From positions 1 to 60,393 of the forward strand of contig CAWVSL010000014.1 in the NCBI GenBank assembly GCA_963933115.1: a stretch of DNA of 60,393 nucleotides, in the 5' to 3' direction. This stretch comes from JALJPB01 sp963933115. Lineage in GTDB: Bacteria > Pseudomonadota > Gammaproteobacteria > Enterobacterales > Alteromonadaceae. Positions 34,773 to 44,358 of this stretch are shown here, piece by piece. The notes beneath the pieces were generated by a model. It was not told where the DNA came from. It did not search any database and saw only the letters and a program-made list of their open reading frames with translations. Numbering within the stretch: position 1 is the stretch's first letter; each line of letters starts with the position of its first letter. A program made the translations under genes and the position numbers.

Positions 34773-35756
34773 ATGGTCATTCAGGTTATAATTTTACTCA
34801 TCGCACTAGCATTTTTAGTGTGGAGTGCGGACAAATTTGTCTTAGGTGCATCCTCTTTAGCAAGAAATATTGGTGTCTCGCCAATGATTATTGGCTTAAC
34901 CATAGTCGCTATGGGTTCTTCAGCTCCAGAAATGATGGTTGCTGCATCGGCTTCTTTGCAAGGTAGTCCTGATACAGCAATAGGCAATGCTATTGGCTCA
35001 AACATTACCAACATCGCCTTAGTTTTAGGTTTAACGGTATTGATCAAACCTATGGTGATATCGTCATCAATCATTAGACAAGAAATCCCTCTGGTTTTAT
35101 TCCTTAGTATCCTTACCTACTTGATTTTCTATGATAATTTCTTTGCTTTCTGGGAAGGATTGATATTATTGATTGGCTTTTTTACTTTCATTACCACATT
35201 ACTTATAAAATCATTAAAACAAAGAAAAATGCACAACCCTGATGATCCTATGATTACCGAAGCTGAAAAAGAGTTACCAGAAGCGACGACTAATTTAAAA
35301 TCAGTTTTTTGGCTAGTTGTTGGCATAGTATTATTAGTCGTTAGCGCTCATTATCTTGTACAGTCCGCAGTTTTTATTGCTAAAGCCTTCGGTATCAGTG
35401 ATTTAGTTATTGGCTTGACAGTTATTGCTATTGGCACTAGTTTACCTGAATTAGCAGCAAGCATTGCAAGTGTCATAAAGAAAGAAAACGATTTAGCCTT
35501 GGGTAATATTGTTGGCTCTAATATTTTCAATATTCTTGCTGTATTACCCTTTGCTGGATTAATTGCACCAGGACCCGTTAATCCGGAAGCAGTAGCTCGC
35601 GACATTCCGATTATGATCGCCATTACTTTGTTGTTATTTGTTTTATGTTTCAGTCGTCGATTTGGCTACTTTAGGATGACCCGTGTAAAAGGTGCCTTAT
35701 TATTTTTAAGTTTTGTCGCTTATCAAATTTTATTATTTAGTCAAATCGCTCATTAA
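34773..35756 (+). CDS. yrbG: Calcium/sodium antiporter family protein YrbG
   Basis: 327 residues from ATG 34773, chosen for its GGAG; a TTG four codons earlier is in frame. About ten membrane segments with two alpha repeats of the CaCA exchangers: MGSSAPEMMVAASASLQGSPDTAIGNAIGSNITNIAL and IGTSLPELAASIASVIKKENDLALGNIVGSNIFNILA. The G-(S/T)-S-x-PE motifs line the ion path. The transported ion in vivo is not known for this subgroup. First gene before kdsD, as in E. coli. Confidence 0.93.
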   Translation: MVIQVIILLIALAFLVWSADKFVLGASSLARNIGVSPMIIGLTIVAMGSSAPEMMVAASASLQGSPDTAIGNAIGSNITNIALVLGLTVLIKPMVISSSIIRQEIPLVLFLSILTYLIFYDNFFAFWEGLILLIGFFTFITTLLIKSLKQRKMHNPDDPMITEAEKELPEATTNLKSVFWLVVGIVLLVVSAHYLVQSAVFIAKAFGISDLVIGLTVIAIGTSLPELAASIASVIKKENDLALGNIVGSNIFNILAVLPFAGLIAPGPVNPEAVARDIPIMIAITLLLFVLCFSRRFGYFRMTRVKGALLFLSFVAYQILLFSQIAH

Positions 35757-35777
35757 GTATTACTATAAAGAATAATT

Positions 35778-36743
35778 ATGAAAAATTTTAAGCAACTCGC
35801 CACTCAAGTCATTGAAATTGAGCAACAAGCAATAAAAGAATTATTGCAATATATTGATCACAGTTTTGAATTAGCTTGTCAATTGATGTTTGATTGCCAA
35901 GGTAGAGTCATCGTTATCGGTATGGGCAAGTCGGGCCATATCGGTGGAAAAATTGCAGCAACTTTAGCCAGTACTGGCACGCCTGCTTTTTTTGTTCATC
36001 CTGGAGAGGCTAGTCATGGTGATTTAGGTATGATCACTAATGACGATGTTGTTTTAACTATTTCTAACTCTGGCGAAACCGCCGAAGTGCTGGCCATTAT
36101 CCCGGTGATTAAACGCATTGGTGCTAAGCTCATAGCTATGACAGGGAATCCATCATCAACGTTAGCCAAATTATCAGACACCCACGTTTGTATTAAAGTA
36201 TCACAAGAAGCCTGTCCATTAGGTTTAACGCCAACCTCAAGCACTACTGCCGCACTGGTTATGGGGGATGCATTAGCCGTCGCCTTACTGAACGCGAGAG
36301 GATTTACTACTGATGACTTTGCTTTATCACATCCCGGTGGCAGTATAGGTAAACAATTATTATTACGTCTCAATGACATTATGCATACAGGTCAACGTTT
36401 ACCTATTGTATTTGAACATGCTTTGATCAAAGATGCTTTAGTAGAAATGTCATTAAAAGGCTTAGGTATGACTGCAGTGGTTGATAAAAACCATCAACTT
36501 ATCGGTTTATTTACCGACGGTGATTTGAGAAGAATATTAGACGAAGAAATAAACATTCATCAAGATGTCATCACCAGTGTCATGACTCCATCACCAACCA
36601 CCGCGACTGCTGATATGTTAGCCGCTCAAGCAGTAAAAATAATGGAAGATAAAAAAATCAATGGTTTGATTATAGTGAATGAAAATAACATTCCTATCGG
36701 TGCCATGAATATGCATGATTTATTATCATCTGGGATTTTATAA
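35778..36743 (+). CDS. kdsD: D-arabinose 5-phosphate isomerase KdsD
   Basis: 321 residues. It converts ribulose 5-phosphate to arabinose 5-phosphate, first step to the KDO sugar of lipopolysaccharide. N-terminal SIS domain (about 30-180: VIGMGKSGHIGGKIAATLASTGTPAFFVHPGEASHGDLGMI, ISNSGETAEVLAI, LTPTSSTTAALVMGDALAVALL) and two CBS domains (about 205-260 and 270-320). The stop overlaps the kdsC start by one base. Confidence 0.96.
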   Translation: MKNFKQLATQVIEIEQQAIKELLQYIDHSFELACQLMFDCQGRVIVIGMGKSGHIGGKIAATLASTGTPAFFVHPGEASHGDLGMITNDDVVLTISNSGETAEVLAIIPVIKRIGAKLIAMTGNPSSTLAKLSDTHVCIKVSQEACPLGLTPTSSTTAALVMGDALAVALLNARGFTTDDFALSHPGGSIGKQLLLRLNDIMHTGQRLPIVFEHALIKDALVEMSLKGLGMTAVVDKNHQLIGLFTDGDLRRILDEEINIHQDVITSVMTPSPTTATADMLAAQAVKIMEDKKINGLIIVNENNIPIGAMNMHDLLSSGIL

Positions 36744-37303
36744 TGCCTAATTTTTCGAGTAATACACTCTATGGTTATGTCAAACCAGAAATTTTAGATA
36801 AGGCCAAAAACATCAAATTGTTAGTTTGTGATGTTGATGGGGTATTTTCTGATGGTCGAATTTATTTAGGTAACCAAGATGAAGAGCTCAAAGCCTTCCA
36901 TACTAAAGATGGTTTTGGGATAAAAGCATTAGGGGCTAGCGGCGTTGATATTGCTGTTATAACGGGTAGGCGCTCTCAAATAGTCACCACTCGAATGAAA
37001 GCTTTAAATGTCCGTCATATCATTCAAGGTGAAGAAGATAAACTGCCAGCGTTAAGAATATTAGCGGAACAACAAAAAATTGAACTAACCGAAATTGCCT
37101 ATATAGGTGATGATGTGCCCGATCTTGGCTGTATCGAAAGTGTTGGCTTAGGTATCGCCGTTAGTGATGCTCATCCAAGTGTACTCTTTGGAGCAGACTA
37201 TAGCACCTTTACCCGAGGTGGTTTTGGCGCAGTAAGAGAAGTGTGTGACTTAATAATGCAATGCCAAGGAACATTATCAGGTGCAAAGGGCGCCAGTATA
37301 TGA
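36743..37303 (+). CDS. kdsC: 3-deoxy-D-manno-octulosonate 8-phosphate phosphatase KdsC
   Basis: 186 residues, HAD-type phosphatase of the cap-less C0 class. The nucleophile motif is LLVCDVDGVFSDGRIY (Asp near residues 29 and 31), motif II is VITGRRS and motif III IAYIGDDVPDLGCIE. It removes phosphate from KDO 8-phosphate. It overlaps kdsD by one base and lptC by four (ATGA). Confidence 0.97.
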   Translation: MPNFSSNTLYGYVKPEILDKAKNIKLLVCDVDGVFSDGRIYLGNQDEELKAFHTKDGFGIKALGASGVDIAVITGRRSQIVTTRMKALNVRHIIQGEEDKLPALRILAEQQKIELTEIAYIGDDVPDLGCIESVGLGIAVSDAHPSVLFGADYSTFTRGGFGAVREVCDLIMQCQGTLSGAKGASI

Positions 37304-37866
37304 GTTTACTCTTTAGGGGCTCATTAATTATCTTTGTATTAGCTACCATTATTTATGGCCTAACTGAATGGCGAAATGCCAATCAAAAAACCACAGATAT
37401 TATTAGTGGTGAATTAACACCTGATTTTATTGCCGAGTCTTTAAAAAGTGCTATTTATAACCAAGCGGGCAGACTTTCTCATGAAATCGAGGCTAGTCGC
37501 ATGGAACATTATACCGAGCTTGAATTTACCCAATTTGAGCTGCCTAACTATACCTTATATCCAAAAAATTCTAACTCACCGTGGCAAGTTAAAGCAAAAG
37601 AAGCGACACTGTACAATAACAACAGAGTAATATTAACAAACACGGTTAGAATTACGAGTACCGAACCCGATGCATTAATACAAAAGGTACACAGCAGAGC
37701 TTTAGAGTTAGATTTAAACACCAACATTATTAGCTCAGTAGAAGAAGTGATTGTCTATGGCAAAAACTTCACTATGTATGGCTCTGGATTAATAATTGAC
37801 TTAAATACAACGAAGATGACATTAACTCAACATGAAAAAACCACTTACAAAAAAAACAAAAGCTAG
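37300..37866 (+). CDS. lptC: Lipopolysaccharide export protein LptC
   Basis: 188 residues. The ATG at 37300 overlaps the kdsC stop (ATGA), and the frame open upstream lies inside kdsC. One N-terminal membrane helix (LLFRGSLIIFVLATIIYGLTEW) anchors a periplasmic beta-jellyroll domain (about 50-180). LptC takes lipopolysaccharide from LptBFG and passes it to LptA. Its 3' end overlaps lptA by 35 bp. Confidence 0.95.
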   Translation: MSLLFRGSLIIFVLATIIYGLTEWRNANQKTTDIISGELTPDFIAESLKSAIYNQAGRLSHEIEASRMEHYTELEFTQFELPNYTLYPKNSNSPWQVKAKEATLYNNNRVILTNTVRITSTEPDALIQKVHSRALELDLNTNIISSVEEVIVYGKNFTMYGSGLIIDLNTTKMTLTQHEKTTYKKNKS

Positions 37867-38347
37867 TTTACTTCTATTAGCTTCTATCGTTTTTACACCG
37901 CTAGTAATTTATGCTGAAAAACTTGATATTGAACAAGAGATTCTAATCTCAGCAGATCGTCAAGCGGGTGATTTAAAAAACAAAATTGCTAGCTATATTG
38001 GTGATGTTGTCATCAAACAAGGCACTTTAATCATTACTGCTGACTCTGTTAACATTTATCAAGGAAAAATTGATGAGGAAGTTTATGTTGCTCAAGGTAA
38101 TCCTGCGAAATTTGAACATATATTAGCGGATGGCAGTAAAATAACACTACAAGCTGACGAAATAAAATATGAACCGGCAATTCACTTTATTGTCATTTCA
38201 GGAAATGCATTATTGCAACAAGCAGGTAGCGAAGTTAAAGGCAGTAAAATCACTTACAATACTTTAACAGAGCAGCTGGATGCCATTGGTAATTCCAATG
38301 AAAAGACCTCTACTGTTTTACAACCCAAACAAAAGGTTAACCCATAA
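37832..38347 (+). CDS. lptA: Lipopolysaccharide transport periplasmic protein LptA
   Basis: 171 residues. Signal peptide about 1-29 (KASLLLLASIVFTPLVIYAEK); mature protein is the OstA-type jellyroll (ILISADRQAGDLKNKIASYIGDVVIKQGTLIITADSVNIY...GNALLQQAGSEVKGSKITYNTLTEQLDA). It bridges inner and outer membranes for lipopolysaccharide movement. The start is inside lptC. Confidence 0.95.
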   Translation: MKKPLTKKTKASLLLLASIVFTPLVIYAEKLDIEQEILISADRQAGDLKNKIASYIGDVVIKQGTLIITADSVNIYQGKIDEEVYVAQGNPAKFEHILADGSKITLQADEIKYEPAIHFIVISGNALLQQAGSEVKGSKITYNTLTEQLDAIGNSNEKTSTVLQPKQKVNP

Positions 38348-38350
38348 AAA

Positions 38351-39082
38351 ATGACAACAGCGACACTTATTGCCAATGGTTTGGCCAAAGCATACAAAAA
38401 ACGTTTAGTTGTTAAAAATGTCAGTATAAAAGTTGCTGCAGGACAAATTGTTGGTTTACTCGGACCAAATGGTGCAGGAAAAACCACCTCATTTTATATG
38501 ATTGTTGGTTTAGTCCCTAATGATAGCGGTAATATTATTCTCAATGGTGAAGATGTCACGCTTGCTCCTATGCACGAAAGAGCCCGTAAAGGTATTGGTT
38601 ACCTCCCTCAAGAAGCGTCTATTTTTAGAAAACTAACCGTTACTGACAACATCATGGCGATTTTACAAATTCGTAAAGAGCTTAATGATGCTCAACGCCA
38701 GGAGAAACTAGATCATTTATTGGAAGAGTTTCATATTAGTCATATTAAAGATAACTTAGGAATGAGCTTATCCGGTGGTGAACGTCGTCGAGTAGAAATT
38801 GCTAGAGCGTTAGCTGCTGACCCTAAATTTATTTTACTTGATGAACCTTTTGCTGGTGTAGACCCAATTTCAGTAGGGGACATAAAAAAAATCATCATTC
38901 AGTTAAAAGAACGAGGAATTGGTATTTTAATTACCGATCATAATGTCAGAGAAACACTCGATGTATGCGAACATGCCTATATCGTTAGCCATGGTGAATT
39001 AATTGCTGAAGGTGATGCTGATCAAATACTTGCAAATCAACACGTGAGAGATGTATACCTAGGCGAGCAATTCACGCTATAG
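38351..39082 (+). CDS. lptB: Lipopolysaccharide export ATP-binding protein LptB
   Basis: 243 residues. Walker A GPNGAGKTTSFYMIVG (about 38-53), signature MSLSGGERRRVEIARAL, Walker B KFILLDEPFAGVDPISV and switch His (ITDHNVRETLD). It powers LptB2FG. It follows lptA by 3 bp and precedes rpoN by about 100 bp. Confidence 0.97.
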   Translation: MTTATLIANGLAKAYKKRLVVKNVSIKVAAGQIVGLLGPNGAGKTTSFYMIVGLVPNDSGNIILNGEDVTLAPMHERARKGIGYLPQEASIFRKLTVTDNIMAILQIRKELNDAQRQEKLDHLLEEFHISHIKDNLGMSLSGGERRRVEIARALAADPKFILLDEPFAGVDPISVGDIKKIIIQLKERGIGILITDHNVRETLDVCEHAYIVSHGELIAEGDADQILANQHVRDVYLGEQFTL

Positions 39083-39182
39083 TAATAATAGAGTATTAAA
39101 TTAAAGTGCTCACCATTTTCCGCTTATCTAGATAAGCTAAATTATGCTTTATTTAAACCAACTAAGAAGATTATAAAGGTAA

Positions 39183-40691
39183 ATGCGCCCTACACTACAA
39201 CTCCGTATCGGACAACATCTAACTATGACACCCCAGTTGCAACAAGCAATAAAGCTATTGCAACTGTCCACGTTAGATCTCCAACAGGAAATTCAAGAAG
39301 CACTTGAAAGTAATCCGTTATTAGATATCGACGAAAGTGCGCCTGCCGACAATGAAAATAAAGCAGATCACCTTGAGGAGGGATTTAGTGCAACAAAATC
39401 ATCAGATCAAGCTTCCAATGATGGCAGTGAAGACTCATCACCAACAATTGATGAAATTAGCACAGTAGAAGCAATGGAGAAAACTGATATCCCCGATGAA
39501 TTGAATATGGATACCACTTGGGATGAAAGCTATACGGCGGGAACTTCAACCTCAGGTAGTGTTAATAGTTTATCTTCAGATGATTATAGTTATCAAGGTG
39601 AAACAACTGACTCCATTCAGGATCACCTCATATGGCAAATGGAACTCACCCCATTTACCGACACAGATAGAGCAATAGCCACGGCTATAATTGATGGTGT
39701 TGATGAGGCGGGCTATTTAACCATCAGTTGTGAAGATATTCTCGAAAGTGTTGCCAACACAGAAGTTGAATTAGATGAAGTGGAAGCGGTCTTAAAACGT
39801 ATTAATATGTTTGATCCTATCGGAGTAGCTGCTCGTTCTATAGCTGAGTGCTTATTAATTCAACTCAACCAATTTGATATTAATACGCCTTGGCTAGCGG
39901 AAAGTAAATTGGTTATTAGTGAACATATCGACTTACTAGGTAGTCGTGATTACCGACAATTAATGCGAAAAACCAAGTTAAAAGAAGAGCAACTGCGCGA
40001 AGTTATGCGCCTAATTCAATCACTCACCCCCCGTCCAGGTGATGCGGTGATAAAAAGTGATAATCAATATGTTATCCCTGATGTCTCTGTTGAGAAAAAA
40101 AATGGTCGTTGGGTGGTAGAACTCAACCCAGATACAGCACCAAAACTTTCAATAAATCAGCAATATGCTTCACTAACACGGACAATGAAATCATCTCAGG
40201 ATAATCAATTTATCCGATCAAATTTACAAGATGCAAAATGGTTTATAAAATCACTAGAACAACGAAATGATACCTTATTAAAAGTATCAAACTGTATTGT
40301 CCAGCGTCAACAAGGTTTTTTTGAGTACGGAGCTGAAGCAATGCGCCCTATGGTGTTAAATGATATTGCTGAAGCAGTTGATATGCATGAATCAACCATT
40401 TCGCGCGTAACTACCCAGAAATACATGCATACTCCTCGAGGAATATTTGAACTTAAATATTTTTTCTCAAGCCATGTAAGTACTGAAAATGGTGGAGAAT
40501 GTTCATCCACTGCTATTAGAGCATTAATCAAAAAACTCATCGCCGCGGAAATTCCAGCAAAACCCTTAAGTGATAGTAAAATAGCAAATATGTTAGCAGA
40601 ACAAGGCATCAATGTTGCTAGAAGGACTATAGCCAAGTACCGAGAGTCCTTGACTATACCGCCGTCAAATCATCGAAAAAGCTTACTTTAG
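39183..40691 (+). CDS. rpoN: RNA polymerase sigma-54 factor RpoN
   Basis: 502 residues. The Gln/Leu-rich activator-interacting region I (LRIGQHLTMTPQLQQAIKLLQLSTLDLQQEIQEALESNPLLD) is followed by an acidic linker (about 50-135), the core-binding domain (about 140-330) and the DNA-binding region with the RpoN box ARRTIAKYRE near the end (about 481-490). It directs transcription of nitrogen, motility and other genes from -24/-12 promoters, perhaps including amtB here. Confidence 0.97.
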   Translation: MRPTLQLRIGQHLTMTPQLQQAIKLLQLSTLDLQQEIQEALESNPLLDIDESAPADNENKADHLEEGFSATKSSDQASNDGSEDSSPTIDEISTVEAMEKTDIPDELNMDTTWDESYTAGTSTSGSVNSLSSDDYSYQGETTDSIQDHLIWQMELTPFTDTDRAIATAIIDGVDEAGYLTISCEDILESVANTEVELDEVEAVLKRINMFDPIGVAARSIAECLLIQLNQFDINTPWLAESKLVISEHIDLLGSRDYRQLMRKTKLKEEQLREVMRLIQSLTPRPGDAVIKSDNQYVIPDVSVEKKNGRWVVELNPDTAPKLSINQQYASLTRTMKSSQDNQFIRSNLQDAKWFIKSLEQRNDTLLKVSNCIVQRQQGFFEYGAEAMRPMVLNDIAEAVDMHESTISRVTTQKYMHTPRGIFELKYFFSSHVSTENGGECSSTAIRALIKKLIAAEIPAKPLSDSKIANMLAEQGINVARRTIAKYRESLTIPPSNHRKSLL

Positions 40692-40734
40692 CTATTGATA
40701 CCCCGATAATTTTTAATTATAAAGGACTACGTTT

Positions 40735-41022
40735 ATGCAAATTAATCTTACCGGTCACCATGTGGAAATTACTAGTTCATTAAAAGAATATGTTAATACT
40801 AAAGTAAACAAACTTGAGCGGCATTTTGATCGAATTAATAATATTCGTGTCGTACTAACTGTTGAGAAATCAATACAAACGGCTGAAGCGACATTACTCC
40901 TAACAGGCAGTGAGGTCTTTGCATCTGCTGATAATGAGGATATGTACACGGCTATTGACTCATTAATAGATAAACTTGATAAGCAGCTCCTTAAATACAA
41001 AGATAAGCACAATCAACATTAA
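40735..41022 (+). CDS. hpf: Ribosome hibernation promoting factor, short form
   Basis: 95 residues, single HPF/RaiA domain (MQINLTGHHVEITSSLKEYVNTKVNKLERHFDRI...ADNEDMYTAIDSLIDKLDKQLLKYKDKHNQH). It binds idle 30S subunits and favours 100S dimers in stationary phase. It is the short type without the C-terminal dimerisation domain and sits just after rpoN, the standard location. Confidence 0.95.
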   Translation: MQINLTGHHVEITSSLKEYVNTKVNKLERHFDRINNIRVVLTVEKSIQTAEATLLLTGSEVFASADNEDMYTAIDSLIDKLDKQLLKYKDKHNQH

Positions 41023-41111
41023 CTTAACTTTACATCAATTCATTTACCTGTCTTTTATACACTGTAAAATGATAAGTAAGTGGCACATTTGACACAATTA
41101 CAGACCATATT

Positions 41112-41564
41112 ATGAAGTTGCAAAACATCCTCACTCAAGACAGTATAAAATGCTTAGCGACTGTTAGCAGTAAAAAAAGAATTTTAGAATTAATTTGTTC
41201 TGTAGCAAGTAATCAGATCCCAAATATTGATCAACATCAGTTACTTGATAGCCTGATGGAAAGAGAAAAAATGAGTAGCACAGGAATCGGCAATGGCATT
41301 GCAATTCCTCATGGAAGACTTACTAATGCACAACAAGTGATTGCTGTATTTATTACCACAAAACAAGCCATAGCCTTCGATGCCATTGACAATAAACCTG
41401 TAGATATATTTGTTGCCCTCTTTGTGCCTGAAAATTGCTGCGATGAACACCTCAGTACGCTACAGAGTATCGCTAAGGTATTTAGTGTTAAACATAACAG
41501 TAAAATGATTAGAAAATGTAAAACTAATGAGCAACTTTTTGACCTTATCCAAACAATGAGCTAA
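41112..41564 (+). CDS. ptsN: Nitrogen PTS phosphocarrier EIIA-Ntr (PtsN)
   Basis: 150 residues, PTS EIIA type 2 domain. The phosphorylated histidine is His67 in GNGIAIPHGRL. It is the end acceptor of the EI-Ntr to NPr relay and regulates potassium transport and other functions rather than moving sugar. Between hpf and rapZ. Confidence 0.95.
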   Translation: MKLQNILTQDSIKCLATVSSKKRILELICSVASNQIPNIDQHQLLDSLMEREKMSSTGIGNGIAIPHGRLTNAQQVIAVFITTKQAIAFDAIDNKPVDIFVALFVPENCCDEHLSTLQSIAKVFSVKHNSKMIRKCKTNEQLFDLIQTMS

Positions 41565-41605
41565 TTGCTTACTATAAAAATAATTGAATACAATTAGGTA
41601 GAACT

Positions 41606-42460
41606 ATGAAACTTATCATTGTCAGTGGTCGGTCTGGCTCAGGAAAATCCGTTGCCCTTAGAGTACTAGAAGATTTAGGTTACTATTGTGTTGATAATAT
41701 TCCGATTAACTTACTTCCAGCGCTCATTCATACTGTGATTAACGACTATGAAACTGTTGCAGTAAGCTTAGATGTTCGAAATTTACCTAAAGATCCAAAA
41801 GACATACCTGAAATTCTTGAATATTTACCCAATAACGTTGAATTAACCGTTCTTTACCTTGATGCCGACAATAACGATTTAATCAAACGTTTTAGTGAAA
41901 CTCGACGCTTACATCCATTGATTAAACAAAATATCCCTTTAGATCAAGCCATTGGTTTAGAAAAAACATTACTTGAGCCCATTTCTAGTCGAGCTGACTT
42001 ATATATCAATACCAGCAAACTGACGCCCCACCAACTGGCTGATTTGGTCAGAGAGCGTATTTTGGGTAAAAAGACCGGTGCCATGGTACTGGTCTTTGAA
42101 TCCTTTGGTTACAAACATGGTATCCCTGTTGATGCTGATTTTGTTTTTGATGCCCGTTTTTTGCCAAATCCCTTTTGGGAGAAAGAATTAAAAGGTATGA
42201 CCGGTTTAGATCTCCCTGTAAGAGAATTCTTAGCGAGCCAATCTATTATCACTAAATTTATCTGGCAAATTAATAGCTTTATGATGACTTGGTTACCCCA
42301 CCTTGAACGTAATAATCGCAGTTATGTCACGATAGCCATAGGTTGTACGGGTGGTAAGCACCGCTCAGTCTATATTGCTGAGTTACTTGCTAATAATTTT
42401 AGAAAAGAACGTGAAGACATCCAAACCCACCATCGTGATATTGAAAAGAAAAGCACATAA
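41606..42460 (+). CDS. rapZ: RNase adapter protein RapZ
   Basis: 284 residues. N-terminal P-loop GRSGSGKS (8-15) and a C-terminal RNA-binding domain with FESFGYKHGIPVDADFVFDARFLPNPFW and GCTGGKHRSVYIAELL. In E. coli it binds the small RNA GlmZ and hands it to RNase E, adjusting GlmS and cell-wall sugar supply. Whether GlmZ/GlmY exist here is not known. It follows ptsN by about 40 bp. Confidence 0.96.
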   Translation: MKLIIVSGRSGSGKSVALRVLEDLGYYCVDNIPINLLPALIHTVINDYETVAVSLDVRNLPKDPKDIPEILEYLPNNVELTVLYLDADNNDLIKRFSETRRLHPLIKQNIPLDQAIGLEKTLLEPISSRADLYINTSKLTPHQLADLVRERILGKKTGAMVLVFESFGYKHGIPVDADFVFDARFLPNPFWEKELKGMTGLDLPVREFLASQSIITKFIWQINSFMMTWLPHLERNNRSYVTIAIGCTGGKHRSVYIAELLANNFRKEREDIQTHHRDIEKKST

Positions 42461-42484
42461 CAACCACATAAGTTAACTAAAATC

Positions 42485-42760
42485 ATGACAAGCTGTGAAA
42501 ACCGAGTCGATATTATTAATAAATTGGGATTACATGCTCGAGCGGCCACCAAACTTGCTCAACTTAGCATGAAATTTAAAGCGAAAATCACTTTAGAACT
42601 TGAAGGTCATCATGCTGATGCCAGTAGCATAATGGCAATCATGTTATTGGCTGGTGCCAAAGGTAAATCGGTAAAAATTACCGCTGAAGGTGAAGACGCA
42701 GAACAAGCGTTACAAAGTATTTGTCAGTTAATCACCGATAAATTTGATGAATCAGAATAA
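42485..42760 (+). CDS. npr: Nitrogen PTS phosphocarrier NPr (PtsO)
   Basis: 91 residues, HPr-type fold. Active histidine His17 in NKLGLHARAATKLAQL; a regulatory Ser region is present (DASSIMAIMLLAGAKG). NPr passes phosphate from PtsP to PtsN. Last gene of the yrbG-to-npr stretch. Confidence 0.95.
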   Translation: MTSCENRVDIINKLGLHARAATKLAQLSMKFKAKITLELEGHHADASSIMAIMLLAGAKGKSVKITAEGEDAEQALQSICQLITDKFDESE

Positions 42761-42930
42761 TGTGTTACCCATAAGTAATATTAAGCTATTGATAACAGAA
42801 AAAAGCTGATAAAAACACAAAGTTGCGATAAACTTCATGAGGTTAATTAGTCATCTTTTTATTAAATAATAACTGCCACAGTTATTATTACCCGTTCACT
42901 TTCCCAAACAACGTCGGATAAGGCTGATAT

Positions 42931-44289
42931 ATGCCAGAAATATCAGAGCAAAAAGTCAATCAACAACGCCTGCAAGAAGTTCATGAAGCTCTTAGCAGTG
43001 GTATGTTTGTCTCTGTTCGTAAGTTATTACAGAACATGCCAGCCTATGATATTGCTCTTATTCTTGAATCATCACCGTTCAAAACTCGCTCGGTGCTTTG
43101 GCAGTTAATTGATCCCGACAACCATGGTGAGGTACTTGAAGAACTTAATGAAGAAGTCCGTAAAGGCATCCTTAAGAGCATGCGACCAGAAAAACTGGCT
43201 GCTGTCGCTGAAGGTATGGATGTTGATGACTTAGCAGAAGTTCTAAGGACACTGCCCGACGATGTCTATCGTGAAGTTATCCGCAGTATGGATAGCCAAG
43301 ACCGAGCAAGAGTAGAAGCTGCCCTTTCATTTAATGAAGATACCGCAAGCGGTATTATGAATACCGATACAATTACCCTGCGTCCTGATGTCACTGTTGA
43401 CGTGGTCCTCAGGTATTTGCGTTTAAGAGGTAAGCTACCTGATGCGACAGACTCATTTTATGTTGTCAACCGACAGGATATTTTTATTGGTGCTGTAACC
43501 TTATCTTCACTAGTGACCGCTAAATCTGAAACCAGTATATCTGCTCTCATTGATAAAGAAATAGAAGCGGTGCCCGCTGATATGCAAGATACCGCAGTTG
43601 CTCAACTATTTGAGCGTTACGATTGGCTATCCGCTCCTGTGGTCGATGATAATGGCCGCTTACTCGGTCGTATTACCATAGATGATGTTATCGATATTAT
43701 TCGTGAAGATGCAGAACATACTATGATGAGTATGGCGGGTTTAGATGATGAAGCTGATACCTTTGCACCCGTATTTAAAAGTACCCAACAACGTTCTGTT
43801 TGGCTTGGTATTAACCTTATCACCGCTTTATTAGCAGTTGCTGTTACTAGTTTATTTGAAGGTATCTTTGAACAACTGGCGATATTAGCCGTACTCAACT
43901 CTCTAGTACCTAGCATGGGTGGGGTTGCAGGTAATCAAACGTTGACCTTAGTCATTCGCGCTATGGCATTAGGTCATGTAGGTGACAGTAACTATCGAGC
44001 ATTACTAAGTAAAGAACTAGCGATTGGCTTTGTTAATGGCCTTATTTGGGCATTATTAATTGCTAGTGTTGTTGCCTTATGGAAACAAGACTTAATGCTT
44101 GGAGGTGTTATTGCTTTCGCCATGCTGATGAATATGACTGCAGCAGGAATTGCCGGAGTTGCCATTCCTGTAATGCTCAAACGCATGAATATTGACCCTG
44201 CACTAGCTGGTACTGTCTTATTAACAACCATTACAGATGTTGTTGGTATATTTGCCTTTTTAGGTACCGCGACAATTTTACTGACTTAA
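42931..44289 (+). CDS. mgtE: Magnesium transporter MgtE
   Basis: 452 residues. Cytoplasmic MgtE N domain (about 30-135), two CBS domains (about 137-255: NTDTITLRPDVTVDVVLRYLR; APVVDDNGRLLGRITIDDVIDII) and five membrane helices (about 285-450). The pore region NSLVPSMGGVAGNQTLTLVIRAMALG is typical. The channel closes when magnesium occupies the cytoplasmic domains. I see no magnesium riboswitch in the 170 bp upstream. Confidence 0.95.
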   Translation: MPEISEQKVNQQRLQEVHEALSSGMFVSVRKLLQNMPAYDIALILESSPFKTRSVLWQLIDPDNHGEVLEELNEEVRKGILKSMRPEKLAAVAEGMDVDDLAEVLRTLPDDVYREVIRSMDSQDRARVEAALSFNEDTASGIMNTDTITLRPDVTVDVVLRYLRLRGKLPDATDSFYVVNRQDIFIGAVTLSSLVTAKSETSISALIDKEIEAVPADMQDTAVAQLFERYDWLSAPVVDDNGRLLGRITIDDVIDIIREDAEHTMMSMAGLDDEADTFAPVFKSTQQRSVWLGINLITALLAVAVTSLFEGIFEQLAILAVLNSLVPSMGGVAGNQTLTLVIRAMALGHVGDSNYRALLSKELAIGFVNGLIWALLIASVVALWKQDLMLGGVIAFAMLMNMTAAGIAGVAIPVMLKRMNIDPALAGTVLLTTITDVVGIFAFLGTATILLT

Positions 44290-44358
44290 CGCTGTCATTT
44301 AAAATAAAATGGATTCGCCATAAAAACAAAGCCATCGGTACCAGTATCACTTAATTAA

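Noticed and set aside
42761..42930. Magnesium riboswitch before mgtE
   Set aside because: The 170-bp gap is AT-rich and shows no long conserved stem set of the known magnesium-sensing leaders.
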